DNA from: Rhytidiadelphus loreus
Taxonomy: Eukaryota > Streptophyta > Bryopsida > Hypnales > Hylocomiaceae
Direction: 5' to 3'
Length of the DNA: 64,000 bases
Assembly (NCBI GenBank): GCA_947034895.1
Contig: OX344763.1
Span: 6,264,501-6,328,500 of the forward strand
Part shown: piece by piece, positions 12,316-24,121 of the stretch
How positions within the stretch are numbered: the first letter of the stretch is position 1
Layout: each line of letters begins with the position of its first letter
The notes under the pieces: model-generated
The model's input: the letters and a program-made list of their open reading frames with translations, nothing else
Databases searched by the model: none
Told to the model about the DNA's origin: nothing
Translations under genes and position numbers: made by a program

Positions 12316-14596
12316 TGTCCTGAAACAAATTCAATCTAGGTCGAACCAGCTAGCTAGCTTGAACCCGGCCTCCTTCACTGCCACAAATTCAAGCTCCTTG
12401 CAAGATAACTAAACCATTCACCACCGCAACTTCGCCAACCTCAGCTAGCTTGAATCGTAACTTTCTCACGAACCATTCTATACCACAAATTCAAGCTACT
12501 GTACAAGGAAAACTGTCTTTCGAAACCTTCCAATTCATGTATACAATCAACACCACACTCTCGCAAATCGCAACGGGAGCTCCTGAAGCAAAATCCTTCT
12601 CACTCTCCACGAGTCGAGATTCCAGCACCCCGTCCAGCACTCGGCTTGAGCAAACTGAGCGGCTCAAGCAATGATCAAAAACTGTCCCAGCAGTAAGCAG
12701 AGTACTCGACTTGTCTGGCAGTGAATGGATTCCTTGAAATTTTCAAACAGCGACTGATGAATCCGATTCAGCTACACTGGGCGAGCTCCATCCAAACTAA
12801 ACATCGATTGCGTGGCACCACTGGTAAGTGGTAACTTGCACTGATCAATTAAGCAAAAAGGTACCATCATTTCAGCTGCTCTACACACGCAGCGACCCAT
12901 CAACCCAAAGACTTGAAAAGGACAGAAAAGGACTCTGCCGTATTTTTTCCCCGGTCCCACGTCAAAGTAAAGTAAACTAACGCATCTCGTGGAATCGGCT
13001 CCTTTCTCGCCGCGCGCACTCGAAGTCCTCGTCAGCTTTCACCGGTCCACTGAACACTCAACACCACGACAACTACCACCACAGAGAATAGTATCTATAC
13101 CAAATATAAAATAGATTCCGGTCATCTAGTCCACGAAGACCACAACAGCAACTTGAACGCGTTCGTTGCCGGCCTTCGATCACCAACTGATGAAAACCTG
13201 GCAGGGTCCGGAAACCTGGAAGCGATTCGGAAACAGCAAATTCTGCGAACTGTCAGTTACTAGTTTCCGAATGGCCCACACAGGTTCCCAGTGAGACGGA
13301 CAGACTTGCTTGGGGTACACGATGGTTTCATGGACGGCGACGGAGTCTCCTGGAACTGGTAAATCATGAAAATGGTCCCAGAGCACCGAAAGTCCAAAAC
13401 ACTCACTGATTGATTAGGTTTTTTTTTTTTAATTTACTGGTTCAAACAGTTGGGAAAAATGGAACAGATTCTATCTAATCAGTGAAGAAACTGCAGAAAG
13501 GAGTGATTGTTTTTTTTAATATTTCTGTTGAGTTTTCTGTGGTCTTGATTACAGGGCCAAAGATCCTTCCATTCCAACTCTCGATGTAGCGTAATAAGTG
13601 AGGTGGATGGCCGTGGTCGTGCCAGGTCGACTGGCCGGGTGGGGAGTAAATTAGTTTGGAAATCACTGCGGTTGAACATTTTTCTTTCTGCAAGTTGGTC
13701 GTCGACCTGCAGGTGTGGTCCCGGAGAAAAACCTCGCCCTCGACACGAGGATTATTCTGGGGTTTCGTAAAAAGCTCATACAATTATTCAAGTACTCACG
13801 TACTCATCAAGACCCCTAACCCTAAGTGCTCAAGCATGCATTGCATGCCAAACCTCAAATGTTTTCCAAAGTGCATTATTTTCATCCGATTAGTAACGCA
13901 TTCAAGAAAAATAATGTAATATTTCAATTTTTGGGTGTCGCAACTCAATCAGTGAATGATGAGTCACCAGTGAAAAGAACCCAACAGCTAGCTTATCATG
14001 ATGAGATCCACTGATGGGATCCACTCAATTAACCCTGAAACGATGGGAGGTCGGGTCCCTGTGATTTCTTGGTTGTCTGTTTCCTGTGAGTGTGTGCGTG
14101 TTATGTTTGCCGATCTTTTTCAAAGTCAAAAAGTCAAAAATATTGTTGTGACGATGACTTGAAAGTTGGAAATGAACTGGAAGCAAAAGTGAGGGCATGG
14201 ACAAGACAACAGACCCAGAGCCATCCTCTAGATTCTCTCTCTCCTATTGTTTTTGAATCCGTAGTGAGAAAAAAAAAAGAGTACTTCAATGAGCCGAAAT
14301 TCTCAGCACCCAGCGTAAAGTGCTTCTCCCCCAAAACACCCACTGCAGTGCATGTTTTTTGGGGAGATTTTTTATTTTTATTTTTATTTTTATTTTCTTG
14401 AAACACATGGACAATTTCCATTGATAAGGGGAAACCGTACACAAAACCAAAGGAGAAATCCTCGGCAACAATATTTTCATTTGATTTTTATTTTTATCTT
14501 TAAAACACAGGTTGTCGACCTGTTGGTGTTGTCTTTCTTATCTATTTGGCACTCTAGGGAGTGTCTAAAGCACAATGTGCATTATTTCGTTTTCTT
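12316..14596. other. Upstream region of the subtilase; no gene seen
   Basis: This stretch should hold the 5' UTR and promoter of the minus-strand subtilase. The first few hundred bases are less AT-rich than the rest. A homopolymer T run lies near 13420 and a TTTTTA microsatellite near 14369-14397. The short open frames give no recognisable protein. Confidence 0.4.
14369..14397. repeat. TTTTTA microsatellite
   Basis: Five or so consecutive TTTTTA units. A reverse-complement type run (AAAATA units) occurs at about 27731-27752. These are ordinary simple repeats. Confidence 0.85.
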
Positions 14597-15038
14597 ATTA
14601 GGGGTAGTTACACCTTCTTCACCAAGTACTTGGAGAATGGAGAATGAGAAGTTGGTGAGGGTTTGGAGGGAGCCAATGGGAAGCTGTGGTGGGTGAAGAA
14701 GGTGTGACACCCCTAAAAGATGTTTTGAGAGTGGAGAATGAAAAAAATGGAGAATCCATTTACCTAAACGTAAGATTAGATATAAGGTTGGAGGTAAATC
14801 GATAACAACGAAGGTGAAAGTAGTAATGGTAAGGTGAAAGTGTAAAGCACAAAGGTATATTTTTAGTTGGATATATCTTCTGCACTCCCAATCTTCACCT
14901 CAAGAGGTGAAGACTAAGAGTGAGGAAGATATATCCAACTAAGAATACTCTACCAACATGAAGCCAATCCTAAGCCACCACGTTTTTGTTCTCCATTCTC
15001 CAAGTGCCATGTGAAGAAAGTGTGACTATCCCTATTAT
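14597..15038. mobile_element. MITE-like element with about 50-bp inverted ends
   Basis: The left end reads TATTAGGGGTAGTTACACC then TTCTTCACC...ACTTGGAGAATGGAGAA. The reverse complement of the right end reads TAATAGGGATAGTCACACT then TTCTTCACATGGCACTTGGAGAATGGAGAA. Inside it, 14599-14715 forms its own shorter inverted-repeat unit (TAGGGGTAGTTACACC against TAGGGGTGTCACACC), so this may be a nested or rearranged pair. No coding capacity is visible. The bases flanking the ends suggest a TA or TTA duplication but do not settle it. A related copy lies at 55676-55791. Confidence 0.6.
14863..14942. repeat. 80-bp near-perfect palindrome
   Basis: TTAGTTGGATATATCTTC at the left is matched exactly by GAAGATATATCCAACTAA at the right, and the middle (CTTCACCTC against GAGGTGAAG) also pairs. 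A transcript would fold into one long hairpin with few mismatches. It sits inside the MITE-like element at 14597-15038. Confidence 0.8.
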
Positions 15039-15906
15039 AAAAAATTTAGTCTTAGAATCGGGACTTGAGACCCCAAGTTTTCTATTTATTTTTAATTTAA
15101 GCTTTTATTGAGAAGTGATTTTTGGGGGTGAATACTTGCGGATGAAAAAGGTTTACAAAAGTTTGGACAAACCAAACAAACTTGGAGACTTCAGTCTCTG
15201 AGCAGGAAAAATTTACCCCCCTGTTTTGCATTTCCTAATCTTTCTTTATTAATTGAGTGGGAGGATGAGTTTCCAAGTATAAACTCAAAATTTCATCCAA
15301 AGTAAATAATAAATTTCAGAATTTTACCAAGAGACCGAGCATAGGTTGGTGTTCTGCTATTGCACATTGGCTTGAAATACACAAGGTTCTCCAAAATATT
15401 TAGGAAATAGAACCTACTTCATCCATCTTTTAGATCCCATCTTGAAACTAACGCTTAGAATGTTGTCATCCAAACCTCTAATAGGATAGATGTTGCTTGC
15501 ATTTGTAAAAATGAGTATAGGAGCTTCAATCACTAATCATTGTCCTTTGAGGATTCTTGCAACCATAGTGATAAAGTCTTCACCTCAAACCACTTGAATA
15601 TACTTAGCATTGTTTTTTAGTTGAAACCCATTCAAGGGTGGAAATTTACTGATAAAGTGCCCGATGGCCGTTACATGACACCCGAAGGCAGGGCCGATTA
15701 AGACCGGGTGAGAGGAGGAGTGAGCATAAAGAACGGGCTAAACAAGAAAGGGAACAGGGCATGAACCGAAGGAACCAGAAAACTCAACATCAACGGATAT
15801 GAGCTCCAATCGGCGGGGATGAATCTACAGAGGAGGAGGGCAGTGTGAGCAGAGCGCCAATTGGCAAGATTGAGTCAGAAACCCTAAACAACAATTCTCG
15901 AAGAAC
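15039..15906. other. Non-coding stretch left of the CACTA element
   Basis: AT-rich to about 15640, then abruptly more GC-rich (15650-15900, with GGGTGAGAGGAGGAGTG and similar purine-rich text). The second half may be the interrupted 3' part of the LINE that continues at 18012, because the CACTA element sits between two GC-richer flanks. I could not find a target duplication to prove this. No gene is recognised. Confidence 0.35.
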
Positions 15907-16794
15907 TACTAGAAGGAAATGAGGGGTTTTGCAACTACAAAGAGCAACTAGTTTTTAGTTGCACCGGACATTTGCAACTGGTGAGAATTTGAAGGGCCCC
16001 AGTTGCTATGGACAAGTTTTCTAGTTGTACCATAGTTGCAAGACAAAACGTTTTAGTCCCGCATTTTGTAGCTTACGTGGAACTTCATCAATGCACTTTA
16101 TGACGTGGTTGCCTACGTGGCATTCACTGTTGTTTGAGGTCAGTAACTAAGTTGCAACTTGTTTGTGACTTCATTGCAACTTTGATGCGATTGGTCTGCT
16201 ACTTCATTTCAACTACTTTGCAACTGCTTTAGGTATATATTTGATTATGGAACAATGATTATGGGACAATGTAAGCAGTTTGCAACTCATTTACGACATG
16301 TTTGTCACTTCTTATCAACTGGTTTGCAACTAGGATACGACTTTTCTATGACTATTGTGATTACTTTATAGAATATGTACAATTTTTTTGTAACTTTTTT
16401 GTGACTCATGAATCATGAGTACAATTTATTTGCAACTACTATACATCTTGATGAAACATTTGTGCAACTTGTAATCGACTGCATACAAGTGTTTTACAAC
16501 TCATTTGCAATTGATGGTCAACTAATATACTCATAATACAATATACAACATATTATACACAATATACCATACAACACATATAGTATACCATACATAATAC
16601 AACACATACAATATACACCATATATTATACAATACTCACCATACTGGACAATTATGTTAGGTAGCTCTAAAGGCCACTTATTGTGATTTTAAGGTGTTAA
16701 GAAGACGAGTTATTTATACAAGTGGGGTGACAGTAGGTATGACAAATGATATGGGATATATAAAATGCACGAATTATATTAAAGTAAATTTGTC

Positions 16795-17043
16795 TTCTTG
16801 TAGTTGTTTTGTAGTTGTAAACTAGTTGTATTTTGGTTGTTCTATAGTTGTTTTCAAGTTGTCTTTGAATTGATTTCTAGTTGCACTCTAGTTGTGGATT
16901 CCACATAACGCAAAGGTGTCCACATTGATACTTCCAACGAATTTAGGATGTAAAATATCCACTCTGTTACAATTCCATTTTACTACATTTTATTCTACGA
17001 CTACTCTACAACTACAACATACACATCAAAGTTGGTGCAAGAA
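16795..17043. repeat. Internal direct duplication of the CACTA element, copy 1
   Basis: The segment from TTCTTGTAGTTGTTTTGTAG to ATCAAAGTTGGTGCA is repeated at about 17642-17914 with roughly a dozen differences and a short insertion near the end of copy 2 (an extra ACAACTACTGTACAACTAC). About 600 bp of different sequence separates the copies. Confidence 0.85.
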
Positions 17044-17641
17044 ACTTATGCTTGATAGAGATTTGTAAACACATCAAATGTGTTTGTCAACATCATTATT
17101 AAAGCTTCTAGTTTGACTATTCCAAAGGATGTGCCACCTCTTCCTCCTGTTCCATCTTTGGTTGGAGCCATAGAGTTGTCTAAAGAAGACAATTTCTTAA
17201 CATTTGCAAGATATTGAAATTTTTGCAATCCATTTTGTTATTCTCAAGTTTGAAACTATCTTTGTATTTTTCTTTCGTTCAAAGAGACTTCATATACAGA
17301 TGTATTACATTTTGTGAAAGAAAGAGTCAACTAGAAATCCTCTGTTCCATGGAAGCCATTGAGCCAATTTTATTATAAAGTTGTAGAAGCCATTATGAGC
17401 TATATTTTGAAGTGTTGTTTCCAACCGATATGAGCTTTATGTAGGGCAATGATTCATTTATAACTCATGTAACAAAAGAACAAATTGTGAACTTGAAGCA
17501 AGTTCCATAGCATTTCAAGTAACAAATTTGACTATAATTGTTTTGTAGTCTTCTGGTTGTCTATAGTTATTCTATATTAATCTTGCAATGATTTCTTAGT
17601 TGTTTTCTATTCGAAATGTAGTCGTTTCCTAGTAACATAAT

Positions 17642-17914
17642 TTGTCTTCTTGTAGTTGTTTTGTAGTTGTAAACTAGTTGTATTTTAGTTGTTCTATAGT
17701 TGTTTTCTAATTGTCTTTGAATTGATTTCTAGTTGCACTCTAGTTGTGGATTCCACATAATGCAAAGTTGTCCACATCGACACTTCTAACGAATATAGGA
17801 TGTAAAATACCTACTCTATTACGATTCCATTTTCCTACATTTATTTCTACGACTACTCTGCAACTACAACAACTACTGTACAACTACAACAACATATACA
17901 TCAAAGTTGGTGCA
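17642..17914. repeat. Internal direct duplication of the CACTA element, copy 2
   Basis: Second copy of the segment at 16795-17043. It runs into the right subterminal repeats of the CACTA element, so copy 1 is probably a duplicate of a terminal region captured internally. Confidence 0.85.
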
Positions 17915-18964
17915 ATTATAGAAAATTGCAGTTGCAAGATAGTTATATAGGACACTTAGTTGCATTTGAGTTGCATATGGCCGGTTGCAGCGGACACGTT
18001 TTTTTCTAGTGAACTACAATCCGAGAAGACAGAGAACGGCAAGAAATCAAGAGAGTAGGGTTAGCATCGAGTAGATGTTGTCGAAAGTAGCTTGAAGCTC
18101 TAGATCGATGACTTGCTTGTATAGGTAGGATTGCTTGTGAGGGATCGTGTAGCCTTGTTTGTCCTGTTCATCAAAGGCTTCCTGTTCCTATTCATGAAGA
18201 GCTGCATCTGGAGTGTCGATGGAGATCGGGCTCCAGTTGTGGAAGGGTTGCTCCAAGTCGATGCCGTCGTCTGTCTGCGTCGTTGTGTTCGGGGTAGTCA
18301 ATCCAATGCTTGGTTGTCCTTCAAAATTTTCGGTACAAGCATCCAAAGGTAGTGAGTGAAGATGCAGGGGATCAGTGGTGATAGGGTCATCAGGAGTTGG
18401 AAGTTGTTGTTGGTCGCATGTAATCTCACGGAGAATGAGTTGCATGATGGTGTCCGCTTGCCGAGCTGCTTCCTTGTGTCGGGTTTCTTCAGTTGGACGC
18501 TGATTGGAGTTGTATGGTTGATTGTCGTATTCTAGGTCTTGGCCTCCTCATGTGACACTGCTCCCATGGTAGAATGGTTGTGCAAGGGTGGTGGCACCTC
18601 CCAGAGCTTCCTGTCTTGTATTTGTGTAATGTTCAGATTGATTGAGTCTCTTGTACTCCTTCCATTGTTGTTGTTGTCGTTGTTGGGTGGATCTGTGGCT
18701 CGTCCATCGTTGCTTGCCGATGTTGGCATGGGTGCTGTCGAGGGGGGAGGTACTTGCTGTCAAGGCGTGCCTACTACTGGGCGCTGGGCAAGATTTTGCA
18801 GGAAGAAGGTGGGGGGGAATGAAATTCCAGGACGGGCTCCCATCCATCGTACAAAATGCCTCCGTGTTGGCCCAAGTGGCTCGAAATACTTCTTGTCTGT
18901 GGTCTGATGTAGAGGTCTTCCAAATGTTGCGCCATATTGCCACTCCAATCTGAATAGTGGTCTT

Positions 18965-21487
18965 CTAGGCAGCATGTAGAGCTAATCCCAGATAGAAGGT
19001 TTCGTTACGCATGGTCTTATTGCACCACTGGCACCATATATGCCAAAGAATAAGACATCGCAGGATGTCCCATGGGGTTTCTTTGGTGACTCGACAGGTG
19101 TTGCTAAATTGATGGGTCGTGATGTCTGGCGTTGTGAGCACTGCGCCTTTGAGTATGTCTGCGGGTGTGAGCTGTAGGGTAGGAAGGTGATGCACATTCT
19201 TGAGGTTGTTGTATAGTATCCACGTTGTACTGGTTGCCGAGCAGTCTATGAAGGCGTGTATGGCTGTCTCCACTAGGGTGGTGGGGCATAGTTTGCAAGA
19301 CCCATCTAGTTCTATCGCCGTTAGCCAGCTCCCGAGCGGTAGGCCCTCTGTGTGAAGAAGCCGGAGAAATGTACTAATTTTCCGTGGTAGCCAAGGATGC
19401 CACAATTTGTTATAAATTTGCTTTGGTTCTGTGATTGAATGCCCTTGCGCTTGTAGTCTGAGATTGTACCTTGTGGATTTGATACGTTGTTGTAGTCCAA
19501 TCTTGTACCCTCGTTTGGTTGTGTAGTTGAATAAGTGCATGGCGGGAAGATGTGGCATGGCCTTCCATTGCCATTCCCCTGGATCCCAATCCAGATTTGT
19601 AACACGGTTGGGGGAAGGCATCTATAGCGAGGTGTTCGGCTGCAGTAGGGGAGCATGATTGTATGTTAGGGTTTGTGTACCTTGTCTCTGTTGCACTCGA
19701 ACAATGTGGAATTGCTGGGTCGAGATCCAAACGAGGCTCTGCTCGTGTTTTGTCAGTTCGTCGGTGAGGTCGTTGCTCTTGTATACATCTACCTGCAATT
19801 CTAGTCCCTACAAGTTGAGAATGTAATATACTCTCTGCGGGTGTCCTTCGTCGTCGGGCGTGATCTAATGTGCTGCGTATTCGGGTTGGGCTTAGTTGGG
19901 CGTTGTGGGTATGTTGTGGATTATCTGTGTGCGTAGGTCATTGGTTTTCCTAGAGTGGGTCGTTCTTAGTAGGTCGAGGGCTGATCTCCAATCGTTTTCT
20001 TCAACGTTCCATATATGTTTTATGAGATGTAGCCCCTTGCTTGCCCAATTTGCAAATTTGTTGCCTACTTCTAGTTCCAGTGGTGTGCCTATGTTGTCTG
20101 TGACCTAGGGATTCCAAAAAATGGGTTGGCGGAGTATATCTTGGAGTGTTGTCGGCTCTACTTGTATGATACCTACTTTGGTGGAACACTACGCTTTCCA
20201 GATTGCCCCCCAGAGGGTAGATCCTGCATGCTTTGTCTTGGCTAGCGTCATGAGCCAACATTTGCATGTAAGCCATTGGTGTTTTCCAGGTAGCTAGAGA
20301 GAATTGATCCTATGCTGTATGAGGGCTCTCCATGCACCTGTGCTTGGTTGCATTCCTTTTATTAAGAATTTTGTGAGAAGGGCTTATGTCTGAGCTATAG
20401 GGTCTATGATTTGAATACCTCATTGCGTAAATGGGGCTACCGCTGCATCCCAAGCTACTTTCGCTCGTGTCTTTCTTTCCTTCATGCCCAACCAGAGGTA
20501 GTCCTGGACAAAGCCTTGAGCTATCTTCAATGCCTTGAGGCCGATGTCTATTGTGGATGCCAAATACCATAATGAGGCTAAAATGACCTGGCTGGAAACT
20601 AATAGTCGTCCCGCTTGTGACAGATGCCTACTGCTCCAGTAAATGAAGGTGTCCCTAATGGAGGTGAGAATTTTTTCGTTGCGCACCGCTTGTGGTACTC
20701 TGAAATCCAATAGAACCCCGAGGTATCTACAGCTCTCCCCTGTTTTGAGCCATTTGGCCTCTAATGTCTCTTCCCATGTCCAATCCCTATCATTTTTGGA
20801 TGCCCATATCAGATGCGTTTTCGTCCAATTGATTTTGCTGCCAGACGCTACGCAATATAGATCAATAACCTGCATTGCCTTATCAAGGTGGGTTCGGATG
20901 CCTTGGAGCGCTAACGTAGTGTCGTCAGCAAAAAGCATTTCTAGGTTGATATCACCATTAGGGAGCCTTAAGCCTTGGACACCATACGTCAAATCTTGTA
21001 GCATATATCCGAGTACATTTGCTACAAGAAGGTACAAGTAAGGTGCGAGGGGGCACCCTTGCCTTACCGCTCGACCTAAGGTGAATGCTGGGCTGCTTTC
21101 TCCATTGACTATTACCATCAATTCACAGTATTGATATAGTGCCTTTGTCCACTGAATGAAAGTGTCATCAAACCCTAACTTCTTCATAACTGCCTGGAGG
21201 AATGTCCAGTTGACTCTGTTGAATGCTTTCTCATAATCGAGTAGCATGAGCACTAGGTCTTGGTTAGATTTGACGGCCCACTCCATTGATTCCTCTGCAG
21301 CGTATATGTTGTCCAAAATGCTCCTCTCTAGTACAAATCTAGTTTGTGAAGGTCTGATGATGGAAGGAAGCATGGGTTTGAGTCTAAGTGCAAGGAGCTT
21401 GGCTTGGATTTTGTAGGTGGAATTGAGGAGCGTAATTGGCCGATAGTTGGAGATTGTACGTGGGTTCCTGGGTTTAGGTATCAACAT
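18965..21487 (-). pseudogene. LINE ORF2, reverse transcriptase and zf-RVT-like tail, broken
   Basis: The first 355 codons are open and carry the RVT_1 blocks: SNYRPITLLNSTYKI, LLDYEKAFNRVNW (palm Asp), RQGCPLAPYLYLL and the catalytic MLFADDTTLAL box. YLGVLLDF and AGRLLVSSQVILASLWY follow, as in other plant LINEs. After the TGA at 20420 the same frame continues to 18965, interrupted by several stops. It includes a zf-RVT-like segment with GSCKLCPTTLVETAIHAFIDC near 19300-19230. The enzyme would perform target-primed reverse transcription, but this copy cannot make it whole. Confidence 0.9.
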
Positions 21488-21915
21488 GATTTTCCCCTTC
21501 TTGATTTCTGGGTCGAGTTGTCCTATGTGTTTTATCTCCTATGCCAACTCTGTAAGTGCTATTCCTGTGAGATCCGAGAATTCTTGAAAGAATTATGTAG
21601 GAAGTCTGTCCTCCCCAGGTGCCTTATGTGTGGGCAATTGTTCAATGGCAGTCTTGATTTCTTCCATAGTTCCATTGTCACATCTCACATAAGGAGTTGG
21701 TTTTGCTCAACCGAAATGATCGTTGGGATGCTGCGGAGGCACCGTGCTCTAGTGATGCTATCTGCATCTATCTCCTTGTCTCTGGCGTAAAGATCACTGT
21801 AGTATTCCATCACCACCTCACGTATCTTCTAAGGGTCGGAGAATGTGGTGTTGTTGCACTGGATCTCCTTGATGTGGTTCTTTGATCGATGTTTTGTGTG
21901 GAATTCAAAAAATTC

Positions 21916-23103
21916 TCAGGAACAGGTATCACCTGCAGAATTCCATCTAATGTCGAGTTCCGTCTTCCATCTGTTTTGACATTCCATGCGTAATTGATGT
22001 AGAGTTTGTTGGGCTAGGCTTAAATTTTGTCTTGCTTGCTCGTCCTCCCAATTTCGATGAATTTCTAACTCTGCTACTTCAATTGCCTTGAACTGCTCCT
22101 TGTATGCAACTTTGCGCTCCCTCTTTGCTCTTCTTTTTAAGGCGTCACTGCATTTTAGGGTACTGTAAATGGCGCTTCTAAAGCAGGAGGACCAGGTTTC
22201 CGATGGACGCGCCTCCAATCCTTCCGTCCAAGCTGCCTTCAATGTTGTGTGCTTTTCCTGAGAATGGAGAAGTGGGGTATAGAAGGATGGTTTAGATCAG
22301 GGTTGGTAAAGTATCTTATGTAGCTGACAAAAAATTGGCACATGATCTAAAATGCTGGTCAGTGTGGGCCATGTTCCGGTGTTTCCGCCTTGCTCGTGGA
22401 GGCTCACTGTAGCATAGAATCTGTCTATTCTGGAGAAGATTGGTCGACCTCCATGTTTGCCGTGCCAGGTGAAGTGCTTGGTTGTTTTCTTCAAGAAATC
22501 ATTTGACTTGTAGACGTCCCTAATGTCGTGGGTCATTAACATCTCACTCCATGTTGCCTTCTCTGTACGTGTCATAGCTGTGCCAGTGAATGATGTGGAA
22601 TGGTCCTGCTCTTCCTCGACGACATTCCAATTGCCGCCCCATAGCCATTCAGCCGGGGGAAGTTCTTTGTTGATGAGGGTTTGCCACATCCGAGCTTGGG
22701 CTAGGGGTTGGTTGTATCCATATATGTTCACAAATCCCACTGTGAATGATGGAGAAAATTTGAAGGTTATATATTAGGCTCTACTGCTTATCAAGATGCC
22801 ATGATCAGTAATGAAAGGTATCAATCGTTCCGCCACTAGTATCCTAGTTCTTCCAGTGTATTTGCCCGTATTTGCATAATATCATGATTTGTTCCAGAAT
22901 TCTTTCCCTCCTCTGAATCGTAATTGTGCTGTGATAGAGGCGCAGTCGTTGATCCCCATGTGTATTTCTTGAAGCAATAAGACTTCCGGGGCTGGATCTG
23001 CGTTTTGAATGAAGTTCTTGATATCATGTCTCTTCTTTCTCCCTTGTTGTCCCAACCCAAGGCTACGGACATTGTAGGTGGCGCATATGAGCGGCACCTT
23101 CAT
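21916..23103 (-). pseudogene. LINE ORF2, apurinic-type endonuclease part, broken
   Basis: The domain starts with CATYNVRSLGLGQQG and continues to VLLLQEIHMG, which contains the catalytic Glu of the APE/EEP endonuclease family. Downstream are WLWGGNWNVVEEEQDHS (the GDWN block, here GNWN) and FSRIDRFYAT. The final SDH block appears as ILDHVPIF, so the usual Ser is changed. The linker to about 21916 (RAKRERKVAYKEQF, with Glu/Gln-rich helices) is typical of the space before reverse transcriptase. Stops near 22740 break the frame, and reverse transcriptase lies in a different frame, so a frameshift must lie between 21916 and 21487. Confidence 0.8.
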
Positions 23104-24121
23104 ATTTCGAAGTTGAGCGCCAATTCTATCCTATGGTCATAGGCATATTCGAGCCCCTGATCTATCTCCACATGAATGGGGATCGTGATGCTCTTAGACT
23201 TCTTATGCAGATGTCTACTAGGCGATGTTGCTGTCTCCATTGCTCCTGTTAGCAATAAATTCCGTTTGAATTCAGCTAGTAGCTCCACTCCTCTTATCTG
23301 GCCTTTAGCTGTGTTATTTGCCATGCTTGCTAGCACTTTTGGTATCTTGAGCCATGAGTAATTGGTTGGCCGTTGCATTCGAATGTCATCATACTGTATT
23401 TCTATGAAAGGTAGTATGATGCAACACTATTGATCTGCGCACCAAGTAAAGTGCCATGTGGTGTCTTCCCATCGCCTGAGAGGGCTATATTTGATGTCGT
23501 GTAACATGACAGATCTCATAGCCTCTGCTGTTTGGTCTAATATGTGTTCCTTTGTTTGTTCCCTTTCCCAATCCTCAATGGTGGTGTCGTGTGTGATGGA
23601 CAAGATTCTGATGGCGCGTCTCAAGTGGGTTGCTGTATCCGCAAGGTAGAATGTATTATCTAATCATGTTTTGGGCGTCCGAATTCTTCTTGCATATATC
23701 GGTATGACCTTGCATTTCCAATTGACATTCGGGCTTGGGGAGATGATGTCAATTGAAGCAAAAAAGGCCATTGGTAGTGTCTGCTTATAATAGGTGTTCT
23801 TCTGTATTGGGTTTGGCTAGGTTGTTGGAGGCTGTTTGTGGGTTTGCGGTTTGCGTCTTCTACTCTTGGGCCTCTACCACACATAACTATTAACTTCTTC
23901 TCCAGATTGCGTCTCCTCATCTTGAATCGCCTCTTCTGTTATGTGTTTGCTCTATATAGGGGTGAGGATGGACGCTTGTCCATGATAGTGGCTGATGCCC
24001 TTGGAGTAGTTGACTATATGGTATACTACAAGGTCTGGTAGACCTGCCGCGGCATGCGATGGCATTGGCAAGCCTTGATCCTCGATGTATGTTGAGTGGC
24101 CCAATTCTGCAATCGCCGTAT

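Larger units (their letters stand above)
15907..18011. mobile_element. Non-autonomous CACTA-type (EnSpm) DNA transposon
   Basis: The right end on the complementary strand begins CACTAGAAAAAA, the hallmark of CACTA termini, and the left end begins TACTAGAAGG (first base changed). The trinucleotide AAC flanks both sides (15904-15906 and 18012-18014), as expected for a 3-bp target duplication. Both ends are packed with short subterminal repeats based on TTGCAACT and TAGTTGCA in both orientations, like the transposase-binding repeats of plant CACTA elements. At 2105 bp and without a transposase frame it must depend on enzyme supplied elsewhere. A short open frame at 17046-17228 (-) has no known motif. 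Confidence 0.75.

Noticed and set aside
20643..21041. Plus-strand open frames across the LINE
   Set aside because: Antisense to reverse transcriptase, where the FADD box and other blocks are clearly on the minus strand.
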